Of a DNA stretch of 64,000 bases, positions 22,070 through 35,018 are shown piece after piece. Both the position numbers and the translations under genes were made by a program. The stretch covers positions 53,983,870-54,047,869 of the forward strand of contig ML679966.1 of NCBI GenBank assembly GCA_007922225.1, read 5' to 3'. Positions within the stretch are counted from its first letter, which is position 1, and each line of letters starts with the position of its first letter. Below the pieces are notes generated by a model that saw nothing but the letters and a program-made list of their open reading frames with translations, ran no database searches and was not told the origin of the DNA. This stretch comes from Emydura subglobosa (taxonomy: Eukaryota; Chordata; Testudines; Chelidae).

Positions 22070-23954
22070 GCAAGAGAACTAACTTGATGTAAAAATATAC
22101 CTTTTTGTAGTGAAGTCATGGTCTTCTATTCCTCTCTCTTTAGATGCCACAACACTTACTCTCAGCAGTTGCCTGTCACCTTATAAATAGCTGAGACATA
22201 GAACAGAAGAATCTTACTAAACTGCACTTTGATAACCAGCCCACAAGTCTACAATGAAAATGGAATTTTAGGTTTGCGGGGTACAGAAGACCATACTAAA
22301 AGAGTTCTGGTGCCATACCAGAGGTAGGGCTAGCATGGATGAGAACTTCCTTCCTCTCTGTGTGCCAATGGAGAAGCACCAAATCACCTTCATCCCTTTC
22401 CAGTGGTACTCTGAAAACTTTAAAAGTTAGTTGAACTTTATTTTAACTTAAAATAAATTTCAGAGTTGGTTTGGTTTGAGCTAAACTAAAATTCAGAGCA
22501 GTTCAAAACTGGTTTGTCCTTTCCTCCATATAATGATTTTATATGGAATAGGAAAAAAATAATCAAGACAAAAAACACAAGAAAAATCACAGAGAAATGG
22601 GGGAAGGGTAAGCCTTTAAGAGTAAGGGTGCTGTTGACAGCTGATCTAATGCTTTCAGCTGTGTACAACAGATCATTAACTATAGTTCTTTCATTAGGGA
22701 GGAAAAAATAAGGAAAAGCAAAGAAGTAGTTGTCCTCCATAATTAGTTCAGTTGTACATCCTGAAATGTGTTTGGATACCCAACTTTGCTGATATGCACT
22801 AATAAGTATTTTTGTTCAGTTGCAACTACATTTATTTCTCCACACTCCAGGATACATACACTGAGGCTTGTCACATTAGTTGTGTTCTCACTCACTAAAG
22901 ACAGTCCTGTTGGAGGCCATCATTTTTGAAAACACCAGAGGCTGAATATTTCTGGATTGATTTAAAGACTGATTCAAGAATATTAAAATGCCAAAAAAAA
23001 AATCCCTTTTTTTTGGTCTCTAGTTAAATTCAGAAATAATCTTTGCTAAATGAGAAGTGTTAGCACACCATCCTCACTGTACACTGTCCAGGCAATACTT
23101 CATACATTAGTTATGTCTGCTGTTTTATCCTGGGGGAGGTATTTGGTCCTCCATCTAAAGAACATGGGAACATTTTTATCCCCACTTTCTCTTACAGTTT
23201 AATTGTGGTATTTGAAATCAATAAGAATTCTACCAAAAAGGAAAGTCCAGATTGATTACCATACTTATAATTAGAGGAAATGTTTTTGACCTCCAGTTGA
23301 CCTAAAATATTCTCTCATCATTATTTAGCAGCATGATCCACTTCCCTAATGAATTACTCAGAATGACTGAGTGGGAAAAGATCTTCAGCACACTTGGAAA
23401 TGTGCTACAGTATCTTGCTATCACACTTGGAACACCTCCTATGTATATTAAGCAGTTCCACAGTTCTAAAACACTTTCCAGATGTGAAGAGAAACATGAT
23501 GCTTGATTTGCAATAGTCCTAACTGATCTCTTTGTCTTTGTCTTATTTTCTCTGTCCCACAAGGGTCTGCCATTTTGCCTTACTTCTGACCAGAAGAATG
23601 GAACACAATGTAACTTTCTCAGAAACCACCACCACCAATGATGCACTCTAAAATGATTAAGAGGAAGACGTTCACACAGCTGTTCACCCTTTCCTTGGAA
23701 CCTAAATCTCAGACATATCCAAACCTCATGGACTCAGATCTGAGAAATTAACTGGTAGCTCTTGAACCAATTCTTTGTCTCTTGGCATTATATCACATTG
23801 CTTCACAATCACATTGGGGTGACTCTCAGTTATACAAATAATGGGTTCATTTAGATGTATTATTAAAATCTATCTTATATACCATGTAAGTAACTGATGT
23901 AAATGCTGTTATGCATCATATAATTAACTGAGAGACCAGCTTTTGAGTTTACAC
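22070..23954. other. Intronic sequence with no recognised element
   Basis: Short open frames only; no repeat family recognised. Confidence 0.5.
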
Positions 23955-24085
23955 AGAGCTATTCTTCAGCTCTCTGACTGCTCGAAAGCTTGTCCCTCTC
24001 ACCAACAGAAGTTGGTCCAATAAAATATATTACCTCACTCTCTCTAATATCCTGGGACCGACACAGAAACAACAGCACTGAATAC
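23955..24085 (+). repeat. Interspersed repeat arm, related to the fold-back at 18260
   Basis: Contains CTCGAAAGCTTGTCCCTCTC, ACCAACAGAAGTTGGTCCAA and TATCCTGGGACCGACAC, matching the right arm and flank of 18260-18725 in the same orientation. The inverted partner arm is missing or lost. Confidence 0.75.
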
Positions 24086-25424
24086 ATAATTAACTAACAT
24101 GTGAATGCAGTTTCTGCACTGTCACAAACAAATATATTTCCAGCTACTTTAGATGAGAAATATTCCTTTGGGCAGAATGAGTGGCAGGGAGGATCCATGG
24201 TTTTCATACACAATCCACGCAGCTAAGGTCACCATATGGGTGTGAAATGAATAGAAAACTAGTTAACAGCAGCATGCAGCAACATTGTTATAGTAGGGAA
24301 GAAATTTTGTGATTATCTATCAAGGCCATCAGAGTACAAGTAAACAAAAAGCCAGAAACTGGCTTTTTTTTTTTTTTTCCCCTACAGCTCATTAAATGGA
24401 GGACTTCATCAGTTCTAACAAAACCACGGAGAAGGTAATCAGCACAATATACTTGAGGGATCTAGGTTAATGATAAGTTAATTTTATATATCACTAAAAG
24501 ATGCACAGTATTAGGGACATATAAACTCTTTAGATTAGATTACTGTGTTTAGGTATATAGCTGAGGTTTCAGTTTTAGCCACTTAAGCTAAATGTTACGG
24601 CATTTATATTCTATCTATAGTATTTTAAGTCTACAATGCTTCATATTAATTCATGTTGTTTCTATTACTGCCAGCTAAAACTATATACAACCGTTGAGTT
24701 AAAATCTTAATCTTAAACATTGTTTTTCAGTACAGGAGTACAAGCAAAACTTCTGTTCCAAAAAAACAAATAGTAGAAGACACCCCAGAGTTCTTCTGTG
24801 TATCACGAGCTTGTCTTGTAATGTAGTGTTTTCACTTCCTCACTAGTTCAAACATGTTTTATTGAACTAAGATGCCCCAAAAGTCTTTTTTTTAAATGAT
24901 TATTTCCATTGCATAGAAACATAATCTCCTGGTACTTCTAAGCTAGCCGGGCTAAATATAGCAAGCAGCACTCATGTTTTGTGGGGCATTTTTCTCCAGT
25001 ATGCAGCTAATATAAATAAAATGAGTGGAGAGAAGCTGGCAGTGTTCCACTGACATTACATCACTCTTCCTTAATAGGAAGCCTCCCTGCGAATTAACAT
25101 CTTGCTTTAAACACACAAAGGTGTCCACTTCGTTCTCAGTGAGAATCATCATATAAGGGTGATGTTTTAATTAAAAGAGCAATGGAATGCAGCAGAGGCC
25201 AGGCAAACTTGTTCTTATTACTTTCTCAGTGCTGGAGCACTGGTACATCATTGGAAAATCACTTTTGACTTTGCACAAATTTCAGCAGAGCAAGAGAGCT
25301 ACATGAGCCTCATTCCTTACTCTGATAAAGATATGTATAACTCCAATAAAAGACAGAGTGAAAACCCTAACTCGGTAAAGGATTTAATTCAATGGAGTCT
25401 GGATTTTTCCCCTTAGAGTGTTTA
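24086..25424. other. Intronic sequence with no recognised element
   Basis: Includes a 15-base poly-T near 24364. Nothing else recognised. Confidence 0.5.
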
Positions 25425-25672
25425 ATCAGAGTAGAGAGAGTCATGATCTAGGGATCTGAACACAGGAGTTGGAGCCAGAAACATTATATTCTTATCCCGG
25501 GTTTGATACTGATTACTCTTATCCCGGGTTTGATACTGATTCTCTGGGGTCTTAGCAAGGACAAACCTTTATGCTTCAGTTTCTGAATCAATTCACCACC
25601 ACCACCTAATGAAGATAAATAGTTAATGCTTGTAAAGTGCTATGTAAGTGGCATTATTAATTATTTTTACTA
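25425..25672 (+). mobile_element. Degenerate MIR-type SINE with an internal tandem duplication
   Basis: The tail part (TGTAAAGTGCTATGTAAGTG, ATTATTAATTATT) is MIR-like, and the head keeps a GGGTTTGATACTGATT B-box-like stretch. That stretch is duplicated with a 27-base period (25491-25541). Confidence 0.6.
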
Positions 25673-25725
25673 AGGACAGATGCTGCCACTCTTACTCTTG
25701 TTGAGTAGTTCTCTCAAAATCAATA

Positions 25726-26960
25726 GAATCATAGAAGATTAGGGTTAGAAGGGACCTCAGGAGGCTCATCCAGTCCTGTCCTGCTCAAAGCAGGACCAAC
25801 CCCAACTAAATCATCCCAGCCAGGGCTTTGTCAAGCTGCATCTTAAAAACCTATAAGGATGGAGATTCCACCACCTCTCTAGGTAACCCATTCCAGTGCT
25901 TCACCACCCTCCTAGTGAAAATGTTTTTCCTAATATCCAACCTAGACCTCCCCTACTGCATCTTGAGACCATTGCTCCTTGTTCTGTCATCTGCCACCAC
26001 TGAGAACAGCCTAGCTCCATCCTCTTTGGAACCCCCCTTCAGGTAATTTAAGGCTGCTATCAAATGTCCACTCATTCTTCTCTTCTGCAGACTAAACAAG
26101 CCCAGTTCCCTCAGCCTCTCCTCAGAAGTCATGTGCCCAGCCCCCTAATCATTTTCGTTGCCCTCTGATGGGCTCTCTCCAATTTTTCCACATCCTTTCT
26201 GTAGTGTGGGATGCAAAACTGGACACAATACTCCAGATGTGGCCTCACCAGTGCCAAATACAGGGGAATAATCACTTCCCTTGATCTGCTGGCAATGCTC
26301 CTACTAATGCAGCCCAATATGCCATTACCCTTCTCAGCAACAAGGGCACACTGTTGACTCATATCCAGCTTCTTTGTCCACTGTAACTCCCAGGTCCTTT
26401 TCTGCAGAACTGCTACTTAGTCAGTCGGTCCCCAGTCTGTAGCAGTGCATGGGATTCTTCCATCCTAAATTCAGGGCTCTGCACTTGCCCTTGTTGAACC
26501 TCATCAGATTTCTTTTGGCCCACTCCTCCAATTTGTTTAGGTCACTCTGAATCCTATCCCTACTCTCCAGCATATCTAACACTCCCCTCAGCTTAATGTT
26601 ATCCACGAACTTGCTGAGGGTGCAATCCACCCCAACATCCAGATCATTAATGAAGATGTTGAACAAAACCAGCCCCAGGACCGATCCCTGTGGCATTCTG
26701 CTCAATAACAGCTGCCAACTAGACATCGAGCCGTTGATCACTACATGTTGAGTATGATGATATAGCCAGTTCTCTATCCACCTTGTAGTTCATTCATCCA
26801 ACCCATACTTCTTTAACTTGCTGGCAAGAATACTGCGGGAGACAGCATCAAAAGTTTTGCTAAAGTCAAGTTTTATATCATGTCCATTGCTTTCCCCCAC
26901 ATCCACAGAGCCAGTCATCTCATCATAGGAAGCAATAAGGTTGGTCAGAAGCACTATATG
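25726..26960 (-). mobile_element. CR1 LINE, 5'-truncated, with reverse transcriptase relic
   Basis: The 3' end is at 25726 (complement AATCATAGAAGATTAGGGTT). Going upstream on the minus strand are a 3' UTR and terminal ORF2 segment (VRPHLEYC, 26129-26362), then the RT core ([18 protein letters not shown], 26421-26741) with the FADDTK position degraded to FVDNIK. The preceding palm piece (ATFDAVSRSIL-like, 26790-26900) is out of frame. The copy stops near 26960. RT without catalytic DD is inactive. Confidence 0.92.
26421..26741 (-). pseudogene. CR1 reverse transcriptase fragment with a lost catalytic DD
   Basis: This 106-residue frame covers RT motifs around PQGSVLG, NIFINDL and the metal-binding loop. 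The CR1 loop FADDTK reads FVDNIK here, which destroys the catalytic aspartate pair. Downstream [20 protein letters not shown] is typical of CR1. The fragment is an inactive relic within the element at 25726-26960. Confidence 0.9.
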
Positions 26961-27384
26961 TGCTTCAAAGTGTGGCCGAATCTGAACATTATTGAAGTGA
27001 TAATTCAAATGAGAAGGGGAAAAACTAATATTCATCTCAAGAATCCTTATTTGTCTTTTGATGAGAACAGTTATGTTCTCTGACTCAGTCTAGTGTATCT
27101 TCATTGCTTGCTATTTCTTAGCACATGCCACACAGAGTACATCTAGTCTAAATCCTGCACAGAAATTTATGTCCATACTTTAAACAATATAAAAGTGGAA
27201 TTCCAGTTATATTTAAAATGTACGTTCATTGTATTGCAAAACAAAATCTTGCTTCAAGTCTGCATGTACTAATTTATTTAGTTTGCATACCATTTCATCC
27301 AGAGTGACTATTTATCTTGCCATTGCCATGCAGAACATTTACCCACTGACATATAAAAAGTCAAAGTAGGTCATTATTAAGGTT

Positions 27385-27650
27385 ACAATTCTGTTATAGG
27401 TATTTTTAGTAAAAATCAGGGACAGGTTGCAGGCAATAAACAAAAAAACCAACCAAAAAAAAAAATCACAGAAGCTGTAACCTGTCCCTGACTTTTACTA
27501 AAAATACTCTGAGGGAGGGGGGAAAACCAGAGCTGCTCAGTGACTGGCCAGCCGATCAGCTATTCGGCGGCAATCCGGGGGCTGACAGCTGCTCCAGCCC
27601 TGCCTCAGAAGCCATGGAGTTCCCGGAAAGCCACAGAGTGATTTGAAAAT
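27385..27650. mobile_element. Fold-back repeat with near-perfect 33-base arms
   Basis: Arms at 27400-27432 and 27475-27507 are inverted copies with 2 mismatches in 33, around a 42-base A-rich loop. The sequence to about 27650 is GC-richer (CCATGGAGTTCCCGGAAAGC) and resembles the rest of a repeat family, so the element boundary is approximate. Confidence 0.75.
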
Positions 27651-30600
27651 TTACAGGAACTGAAGTCATAATAAAGAGAAATGATTTTAAATAGTTTGCA
27701 ATGCACAATGACAGTTCAAGTTAGTTTCCTCTGTATTGGTCCTCCCTGAAGGCATCTGATGAAGAATCTTTGTGGCTGATTAACAAGTTTAATTGAAAAT
27801 GAAGATGTTTGACTTAATTTGTGGCTTAACTGTCAGAGTAAAATAGACATAAGGAACAACATTCACAAGGTCAACTTCATCCTTGGTATAACTCCATGGA
27901 TGAATGAAATTGGCTCAGTATTGAAAAATTTGTTTTCTTCACAGACAGCCATAGGCCACAGCCAATGATCACTTTTTAAAAGACTATTTTTGGATTGTTT
28001 CCAATCAATACCCGGACCTCTTTTCCAGGAGACAGAAAGGAGAATAGTTTTAACCTCAAAACATAGATTTAAATAACAATGCAATTGTGTTCATTTCAAA
28101 CATAAATCAAATGAAAATTACAATAAAACTTGACATAAATAGTTGATGATCACTGGATGACGCAATTGCTGTTTAGTAAATTGTTGTTTTAGTTCCTTTT
28201 TAAGTTTTGAGTATTGTCATGTGGTACGTTGTCATTGTGGAAACAGAGAAAACATCTGTTAAAATGAGCTTTAATGGAAAAAATTCGACTGACATTCTCT
28301 CATCTAAGTTAAGAGTGTATTACACAAGTTAGTTTACTATATATAGCAGCCAGAAAAGGAATTGTCATTTGACCTATACTCTAGCTGGACATGGAGTTGT
28401 GTCACATCTATCATCAGTTTAGAGTATCATATAAAAGGGAAATGCCAATGTTTTCCAAGCTTGTACAAATGCAGTTAGATACCTACATCAATAGCTTGAT
28501 TTTCAGAGCACATGCATCTGCCACTGAAGTTTGTGGGAGCAATAGGTGATTTGCATTTCTTAAAATCAGGCTGCTTATATAGGTGCCCTATCTTTATTCA
28601 CGCAAGTTTGAAAATTTGGACCTAAAATGCAATTATTCATTTTAAGAATACTTTTCACATTTTACTTAGTTGAATTAAAGTATTTTGTTAACTTGAGATT
28701 ACTCAAATGGTAAGGATGGCACATAATTTTGCTAATGGGATGTGAATTGTTTAACTCTAAATCACCAGTTTAAATCTAGTCAGTAATGACAGAAGTGGCA
28801 AACCTCTCTTGAGTGTTTGGTACCCTATGTGAACTGAGGCACTCTCATTTCAGTTCCCAGAAGAGCGGCCTCAACAGCTAAAAATACCACCACCCTGGCG
28901 TACATACCTGCACCTGCCTTTGCAGACTCAGCAGAGAAGTCAAACTGTCATCCCTGGAAGTGGTCTCTCCACGTGAAAATTGAGGCACAAGAGCAAGGCA
29001 GTGTGGGAAGTCTTACATTGCCACTATCTGCTCTGTGAATATGTTATTTTGGTTTCAGAGGCGTTACTTTGGCATCTTTCACAAGCATTAACTTCCTATG
29101 CATATCTGAAGGACTGCTTGCAGTTGTGTACAGTAACAGAACAAATAATGGAGATGAATGACGGATCTCTTGCTTAAGTCTCAAAAATATGAAAGAGAAA
29201 GGAATTAATTTAGCTCCTGTTGAAGGAAATGGCAGGACTACTATTGATTTCAGTGGGAGCAAGAATGAGCTTTCAGTTATTTATATGGGCAAAATACAGC
29301 ATCAGCATTCTTCATCCCTAACAAGGTACCTCTATCTTAATTCTGAAAGTATAAACATCACTATGTTTATTATTGTAGATGTAAATATATTTTTTCTAAT
29401 TAGTGACAACTATTTGCATTTTTGCTATTATAAGAAATAATTCTAATTTTTCAAAAGCAAAGTCAGCCATGCAAACCCTCTCAACTGTTTGAAAGTATTG
29501 TTTCATTATCTAAGGGCAAAGGGTTAACATTGGTACAATAGCTCCAAACACAGGGTCTTTACATAGATACTATAGTTATAGGATAATATATAGATCCTTT
29601 GAGTGTCAGTAGATACAGCTCACTGGGCTACCATCCAGTGAAAATGTTGGAATACAGCCCAGCTTGTTCATCATAATCTCATTTTGATCTTCATTTATAG
29701 TCCTCATTACAGGACATTGTCCTAAAGTCTCCAGATTTCTTTTGACTCCTTGAAATGAGAAGGCTCTATGGTCTTCAGTTCCTTTGTTTAAAAAATAACC
29801 AGGGTAGTAATTAATTCCCATTGGATAGTAAAAAAACAAAAAATCACATGCTTTAGCTAAATGCCACAAAGGCCTTTTCATGTTTCCTTCACTGGAACAT
29901 TCTGGGACCAGTGTATGTTTACAATAACAATACTTTAATTTCACTGTAACTTTCAAACACCTTCTGCTCACTTCATAGTTCACACATTTTTAACTTCTCA
30001 TTTTACTGTTCAACCATTTGATTGCCTATCTTTAAGGGGGGAAAAAAGTGAAGAGATAAAAATTTCTGCAAAGTACGTAGGACTAGAGATGTATAGTAAA
30101 CTGAGTTTTTAGTTTTAGATGTCAATCCTGCTTTGCACCATAGCTTAAGACAGAGTGAAGGCCAAAATAAATGAAACCGTGACAGAAATGTTGTCACCAA
30201 ACGGTGAAAAATGGTTAGAAAATGTCACCATATAGTGCTGTCATTATTAAACAGAAATACTGAAGATTTTTGGTGAAATCCTGGCCCCACTGTGGTCAAT
30301 GGCAAAACTCCCAGAGAGTTCATTAGGGCTAGGATTTCACCCCTTTTCAGCCACTGTAAAAAGAGACAGAATACACCTTAAATGTAAAGGCCTATATATG
30401 GAATAGTTCAAGGAACATATATATGTATGGAATATATTCAAGGCAGTTAAAAAAAATCACCAACATAATTTCTCTCAAATGAATACTACCAAATATAGTT
30501 TAATTAGCTGTGGCTGAAGACTTATCAATGTTAATTTTAAACACTGCCTCAATACTGCCAGTCTAGAAATTTCTTCCGCTATTTTTAACATTTTTAGATA

Positions 30601-30854
30601 GTTTCTGTCATCATTTCCAGCAACATAATCTAGTTTAAAGTAAAGACATCAGACATAGGTTAAACCAACAGAACACCATGCACAACACACCCACACTTCA
30701 ATTGATTCCATGTTTCTTAGTTTTTTTAGTTCAATGCATTTGGCAAAGCAGTACTGAAAATAACTCTAATTTGATTAATAGTCAGAGAACAAGATGTTTA
30801 TTTATGATACTAGACAGGCCTTGTCTCCACTAGCCTTTGTCTGCTAGTTTGAAG
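27651..30854. other. Intronic sequence with no recognised element
   Basis: AT-rich, no repeat family recognised. It contains a 125-codon minus frame at 29606-29983 that is reported in findings but not annotated as a gene. Confidence 0.5.
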
Positions 30855-31620
30855 AACCCCATGTAAGTACTTATAGACTATAATCAATTCACCGCTTAAC
30901 TTTCTCTTTGTTAAGATAAATAGATTGAGCTCTTTGAGTCTATCAATATAAGGCATATTTTCTAATCCTTTATTCATTCTTGTGGCTCTTCTTCAAACCC
31001 TCTCCAGTTTATCAACCTCCTTCTTGAATTGTGGACACCAGAACGGGACACTGTATTCCAGCAGCGGTTGCACCAGTGCCAAATAGTGATAAAATAACCC
31101 TACTACACACATTTGTGATTCCCCTGTTTATGCATCCAACGATTGCATTAGCACTTTTGGCCACAGTTTTAGGAGCTTATATTCAGCGATTATCCAGCGT
31201 TATCCCCAAATCTCTTTCAGAGTCCCCCGTCCTGTAAGTATGGCCTACATTCTTTGTTTCTAGACGTATAAATTTTCATTTGGCCATATTAAAACACATA
31301 TTGTTTGTTTGTACGGTTTACCTAGTGATCCAGATTGCTCTGTATCACTGGCTTGTCCTCTTCAATATTTACTGTCCCCCAGTTTGTGTGTGTTATTTAC
31401 AAACTGTAACAGTGATGATTTTATGTTTTCTTGCAGATCATTAATAAAAATATTAAATAGGATAGTGCCAAGAACTGGTCCCAGTGGGACTCCACTGGAA
31501 ACACAGGTGCTTGATGATGATTCCCATTTACAACTATATTTTTAGACTTATTGGTTCACAGCCATCAGTTAGCACCTGCCTGGACTTACGTTGTTGATAA
31601 AAAGCCCTACATGGAATTAA
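30855..31620 (-). mobile_element. CR1 LINE 3' part, different subfamily
   Basis: The plus strand is the complement of a CR1 ORF2 end and 3' UTR: CTCTCCAGTTTATCAACCTC with GAATTGTGGACACCAGAACG, and further up ACTGGTCCCAGTGGGACTCC, which on the minus strand reads like the GVPLGPVLG / NIFINDL RT region. Coding frames are broken. Confidence 0.85.
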
Positions 31621-33219
31621 AGCAAAATTTCTTTTCTGAAGATACATTGATCTGGTTTCACCAGTTAAACTTCTGGACACCAACTTGCATCATCACCTAA
31701 ATGACAGGAAAAGGTATACTGTAACATTTGATAATGGATAAGGAAGATGGAGTGCAGTAAGTACTCCAGTCCAAATCTGCTTTATCTAGGCCAGGATTTA
31801 GACAGTATCCATGTGCTAACACTGCAGCACAAGCTGTGTTTCTCAGCCTGAGATAGGAAGCTAGTGTTTGTGTGCGCCCACCATCCCAAACCCCAAATCA
31901 AATCCAGCACTCTTCCATGTCCCTTTACACAGGATACTAAAGAAACCTTTACCAACTACCAAAAGAAACAGAAAAGCCTTAAAGTTTTCCTTACCGAAGT
32001 CTCACCGTTCTACAACACCAGGCTGTTTATTGAGATGTTGAAGATACCTTTATCCTCATCCTTTTCCAGAAACTCATGACAAAGGTACTTTAATTTCCAC
32101 CCAAAAGCATGGACATTCTGCATCAAGAAGGGCATCACATTTCATGGTCCCATACTGGTAAATGGGAAGAGTGTCCCAGCTGTATTATTGCTCTATGGGA
32201 TGAGAGTCCCAGTATGGAAAAGGAAGTCTGGTATCAAAAATGCTGAATATCACTGCACTAGCACAATGCTGTTGTATTTGGTTTCTAATACTGTAAGCAA
32301 CCTTTTTAAAACACCCAGTTTTCATTTATGAAACAATTTTATTCACGTTTTACAAATCTATTTCAAACACAACCTGTATTATGAGCCTAATTAACTGACT
32401 CTTATCATCAATTTCGCACCCTCACCACTGAACTTCAGAGGGACAGATATGTTTTGAAGAGTGAGAGATGCCCTGTAAGAATATTTCATATCATTTGATT
32501 TATTTTTTTTAAAAGGACATAACTTTTGTCTGACCCAGATCAGGCAGCTTTTTGCATAAAGGAATTACACTTCTATTCTTCTCTGCTGTTTATCAATGAA
32601 TGTGTTACTTTAACTATTACCATGTGCAAATATGTAATATCCCCAATTCAGTAAACAGGGTGTATCTTTTCCCTCTGTTGGCACTAGTGCTCAGAATATC
32701 AGCAGCTACTTGATTAATCCTAAAAAAGAATTGCTGTAACCAGTAAGTCTTATTTGCAAACTGGTCTTCCACCCAGCTGGCAGATGGAGCTCTTTGGTAA
32801 TCCATTATAACTCAGCTGTCCCTAAGGGGCTCCTCACATTCTTAGGTATAATCAATCACCAAAGAAAACTCCAAAGTTTGTACCCAGCAAGAATGTTAAT
32901 TACACAACATTGTAGCAGTACTATGAAATCCAGTGATATTCAAAAGAAAGAGGAAAGATGTTCATCTTCATTATAAATGCTTGGTAACTAGAGCTGTGCT
33001 AATAACGGAGTTTTTGGTTTAGACACTTCTGAAAATTAAAAAAAAAAATTGGTTCGGGTCAAACTGAAACCAGAATTTTTCGCAAAGTGAAAAAGTTGTT
33101 AAAATATCATTTAGACTTTGTGAATTAACTATTTTAAATATAAAAGTGGAGGAAATGAAGAGCTAAATTCTCAAATCTGGACGAGGAGGTGGTAGGTAGT
33201 GTTACCACCACCCCTGCCA
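31621..33219. other. Intronic sequence with no recognised element
   Basis: No exon or repeat recognised. A small inverted repeat (CCATACTGG / CCAGTATGG) near 32150-32215 is too short to interpret. Confidence 0.5.
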
Positions 33220-33560
33220 TTCTATCACAGTGGTTAAGGCACTCCCCATGGGAAGTGGGACACCCATGATCAAATCCCCATTCTGGACTTAATCCAGATC
33301 TCCACCTCCCAGATGAGTGCCTTAGCCTCCAGGCTATTGGCTATTCTGGAGTGGCTCTCTCTGCAGAGAGAGAATGGCTCTATAGCTTAGTGGTTAGGGC
33401 ACTCACCTGGAGGAGGGTCCCCAGTTTCCAGTCCCTTTTCCAATGACTTAAGTTGAAACTGTTCCAGTTTATATAAATAGTCACTGCAGCACTGGTGTCC
33501 CCCTCCCAGCACAGTGCCCTAACCTCTAGGCTAAGAGTCATTCTCTCTCTGGCCCAATGA
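33220..33560 (+). mobile_element. Repeat with tRNA-like modules
   Basis: Carries tRNA-like A-box stretches (CACAGTGGTTAAGGCACTCC at 33230s and TAGCTTAGTGGTTAGGGCAC at 33385s on plus; the complement CCCTAACCTCTAGGCTAAGA near 33520). The same modules occur inside 58243-59220, so it is probably a fragment of that family. Confidence 0.6.
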
Positions 33561-34388
33561 AAGTATTTTACACAAAGTCAAATAACATTAATAGAAAAAA
33601 CAGACAGACCAATCCCAGAATAGCCAGTAGCCACCAAAAATGGTGCTTAAGTCCTGTGATGAATCTAGCAAAGAAAAAAAAAATTTTGGTGAAAACTATT
33701 CAATACATTTGCAAATTGTTTCAGTTGACCACTAAACTGCATTTTTCAGTGAATAACTCTGAAAAATTTTGACAGGATCTATAAAAACCTTGATCAGCTT
33801 CAGGTACTGTGTGGGTAGACAAGACCTCGAGGTACAGAGAATATGAACCAGCCACTTGCCCAGTAGTCAGAATTCCACAGTGAAAGATATGCAAAGATGG
33901 TGATTTTGAGTAACAATTTAAGCATGTAGTCTTTCTAAATAAATAAATAAACTTATGTTGAGGCAGTCACCTGTGGCAGTTTCTTGAGAAGCAGCAACAA
34001 ACATGAAGAAGTGTGAGTGGGAAACATGAAAGCAGAACTGTTTTGATACAGCTCTGAAAGTGATGCTAAATCTATGTAAGATTTGCTGCTGCGTTGCAGA
34101 GGTAACTATCCTTTTTCAAGGCAATGACAGGAGTTATGTGCATAGTGTAAATAGAAAGAGACTAGGAAAGAGTATCTTGATCTGTGTCCACTCATTTCTT
34201 CTTCTTTCAGTGAGAAAGTACAGTAACTGCAACTCTAGTTCCTGGAGCTATTTCTTACTTCCACTTAAATTAGGCAATGTTCATATGCTTTGTCAGATAC
34301 CAATTACGTATGTCTGTTGTAAAGGTAACGTGCATCAGCATAGGATAATAGCTCAGGTAACATAAACTCACCTCCCTGCCCCCCAAAC

Positions 34389-34525
34389 CGGGGGTGCTGG
34401 AACAATTTGTATAGTGGGGGTGCTGAGAGCCACTGAACCAAACTGTAAACTCTGTATATGATGGAAACCACTTCCAGCCATGGGGTGCTGTAGCAGCCCC
34501 AGCACCTCTAGTTCCAGCACCTATG
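34389..34525. mobile_element. hAT-type MITE with exact target duplication, copy A
   Basis: Ends CGGGGGTGCTGGAAC and GTTCCAGCACCTATG are inverted. Flanks CCCCAAAC (34381-34388) and CCCCAAAC (34526-34533) match exactly (a ninth base, C, also matches). The internal sequence matches 49096-49230 in the same orientation. Confidence 0.9.
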
Positions 34526-35018
34526 CCCCAAACCATCAACATTTTTTTCTGAACCAAAATATTTAGCACAATAAAAAATTTCCCTCTTACTACAAACAAG
34601 CTATGCCCATAGATTATAACAATTACATTTTCATGAAAAAGACAACTGAGAGGACTCCAATTCATCTCAGTTATGTTTCAGTCCTCATAAGGCAACATAA
34701 GACCACCTTACAATAGATTCACTTGCACTGCGGCTTACTGTTTCAATCTGTAATGAACAGAAAGATCCACTATCTATATAGGTTTCTTTACTTAAGTCTT
34801 TAAAACTTCTTGAGACTTTTTCCACCCAGCTCATTTCTCATTGATCACAGTAAATCCCGTGAAGTGTTACACACTATCGGAGTACACTGAAAAACAGAGT
34901 AGGGGATCAGTAGAAAAATTTAGATGTTTTAAAATGACATCTCATATCCTAGAAAGTGTTTATTTCTTTTTTAAAGAGATTTGCTCAGAGTCTAATTTAG
35001 GATTAACTGTGATGCCAT
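34526..35018. other. Intronic sequence with no recognised element
   Basis: Nothing recognised between the MITE and the L2 relic. Confidence 0.5.

Noticed and set aside
25828..26046. Plus-strand 72-codon frame with Cys and Leu
   Set aside because: Antisense of the CR1 3' UTR and ORF2 end.
32149..32215. Short inverted repeat CCATACTGG / CCAGTATGG
   Set aside because: Nine-base arms 60 bases apart are expected by chance in a window of this size.
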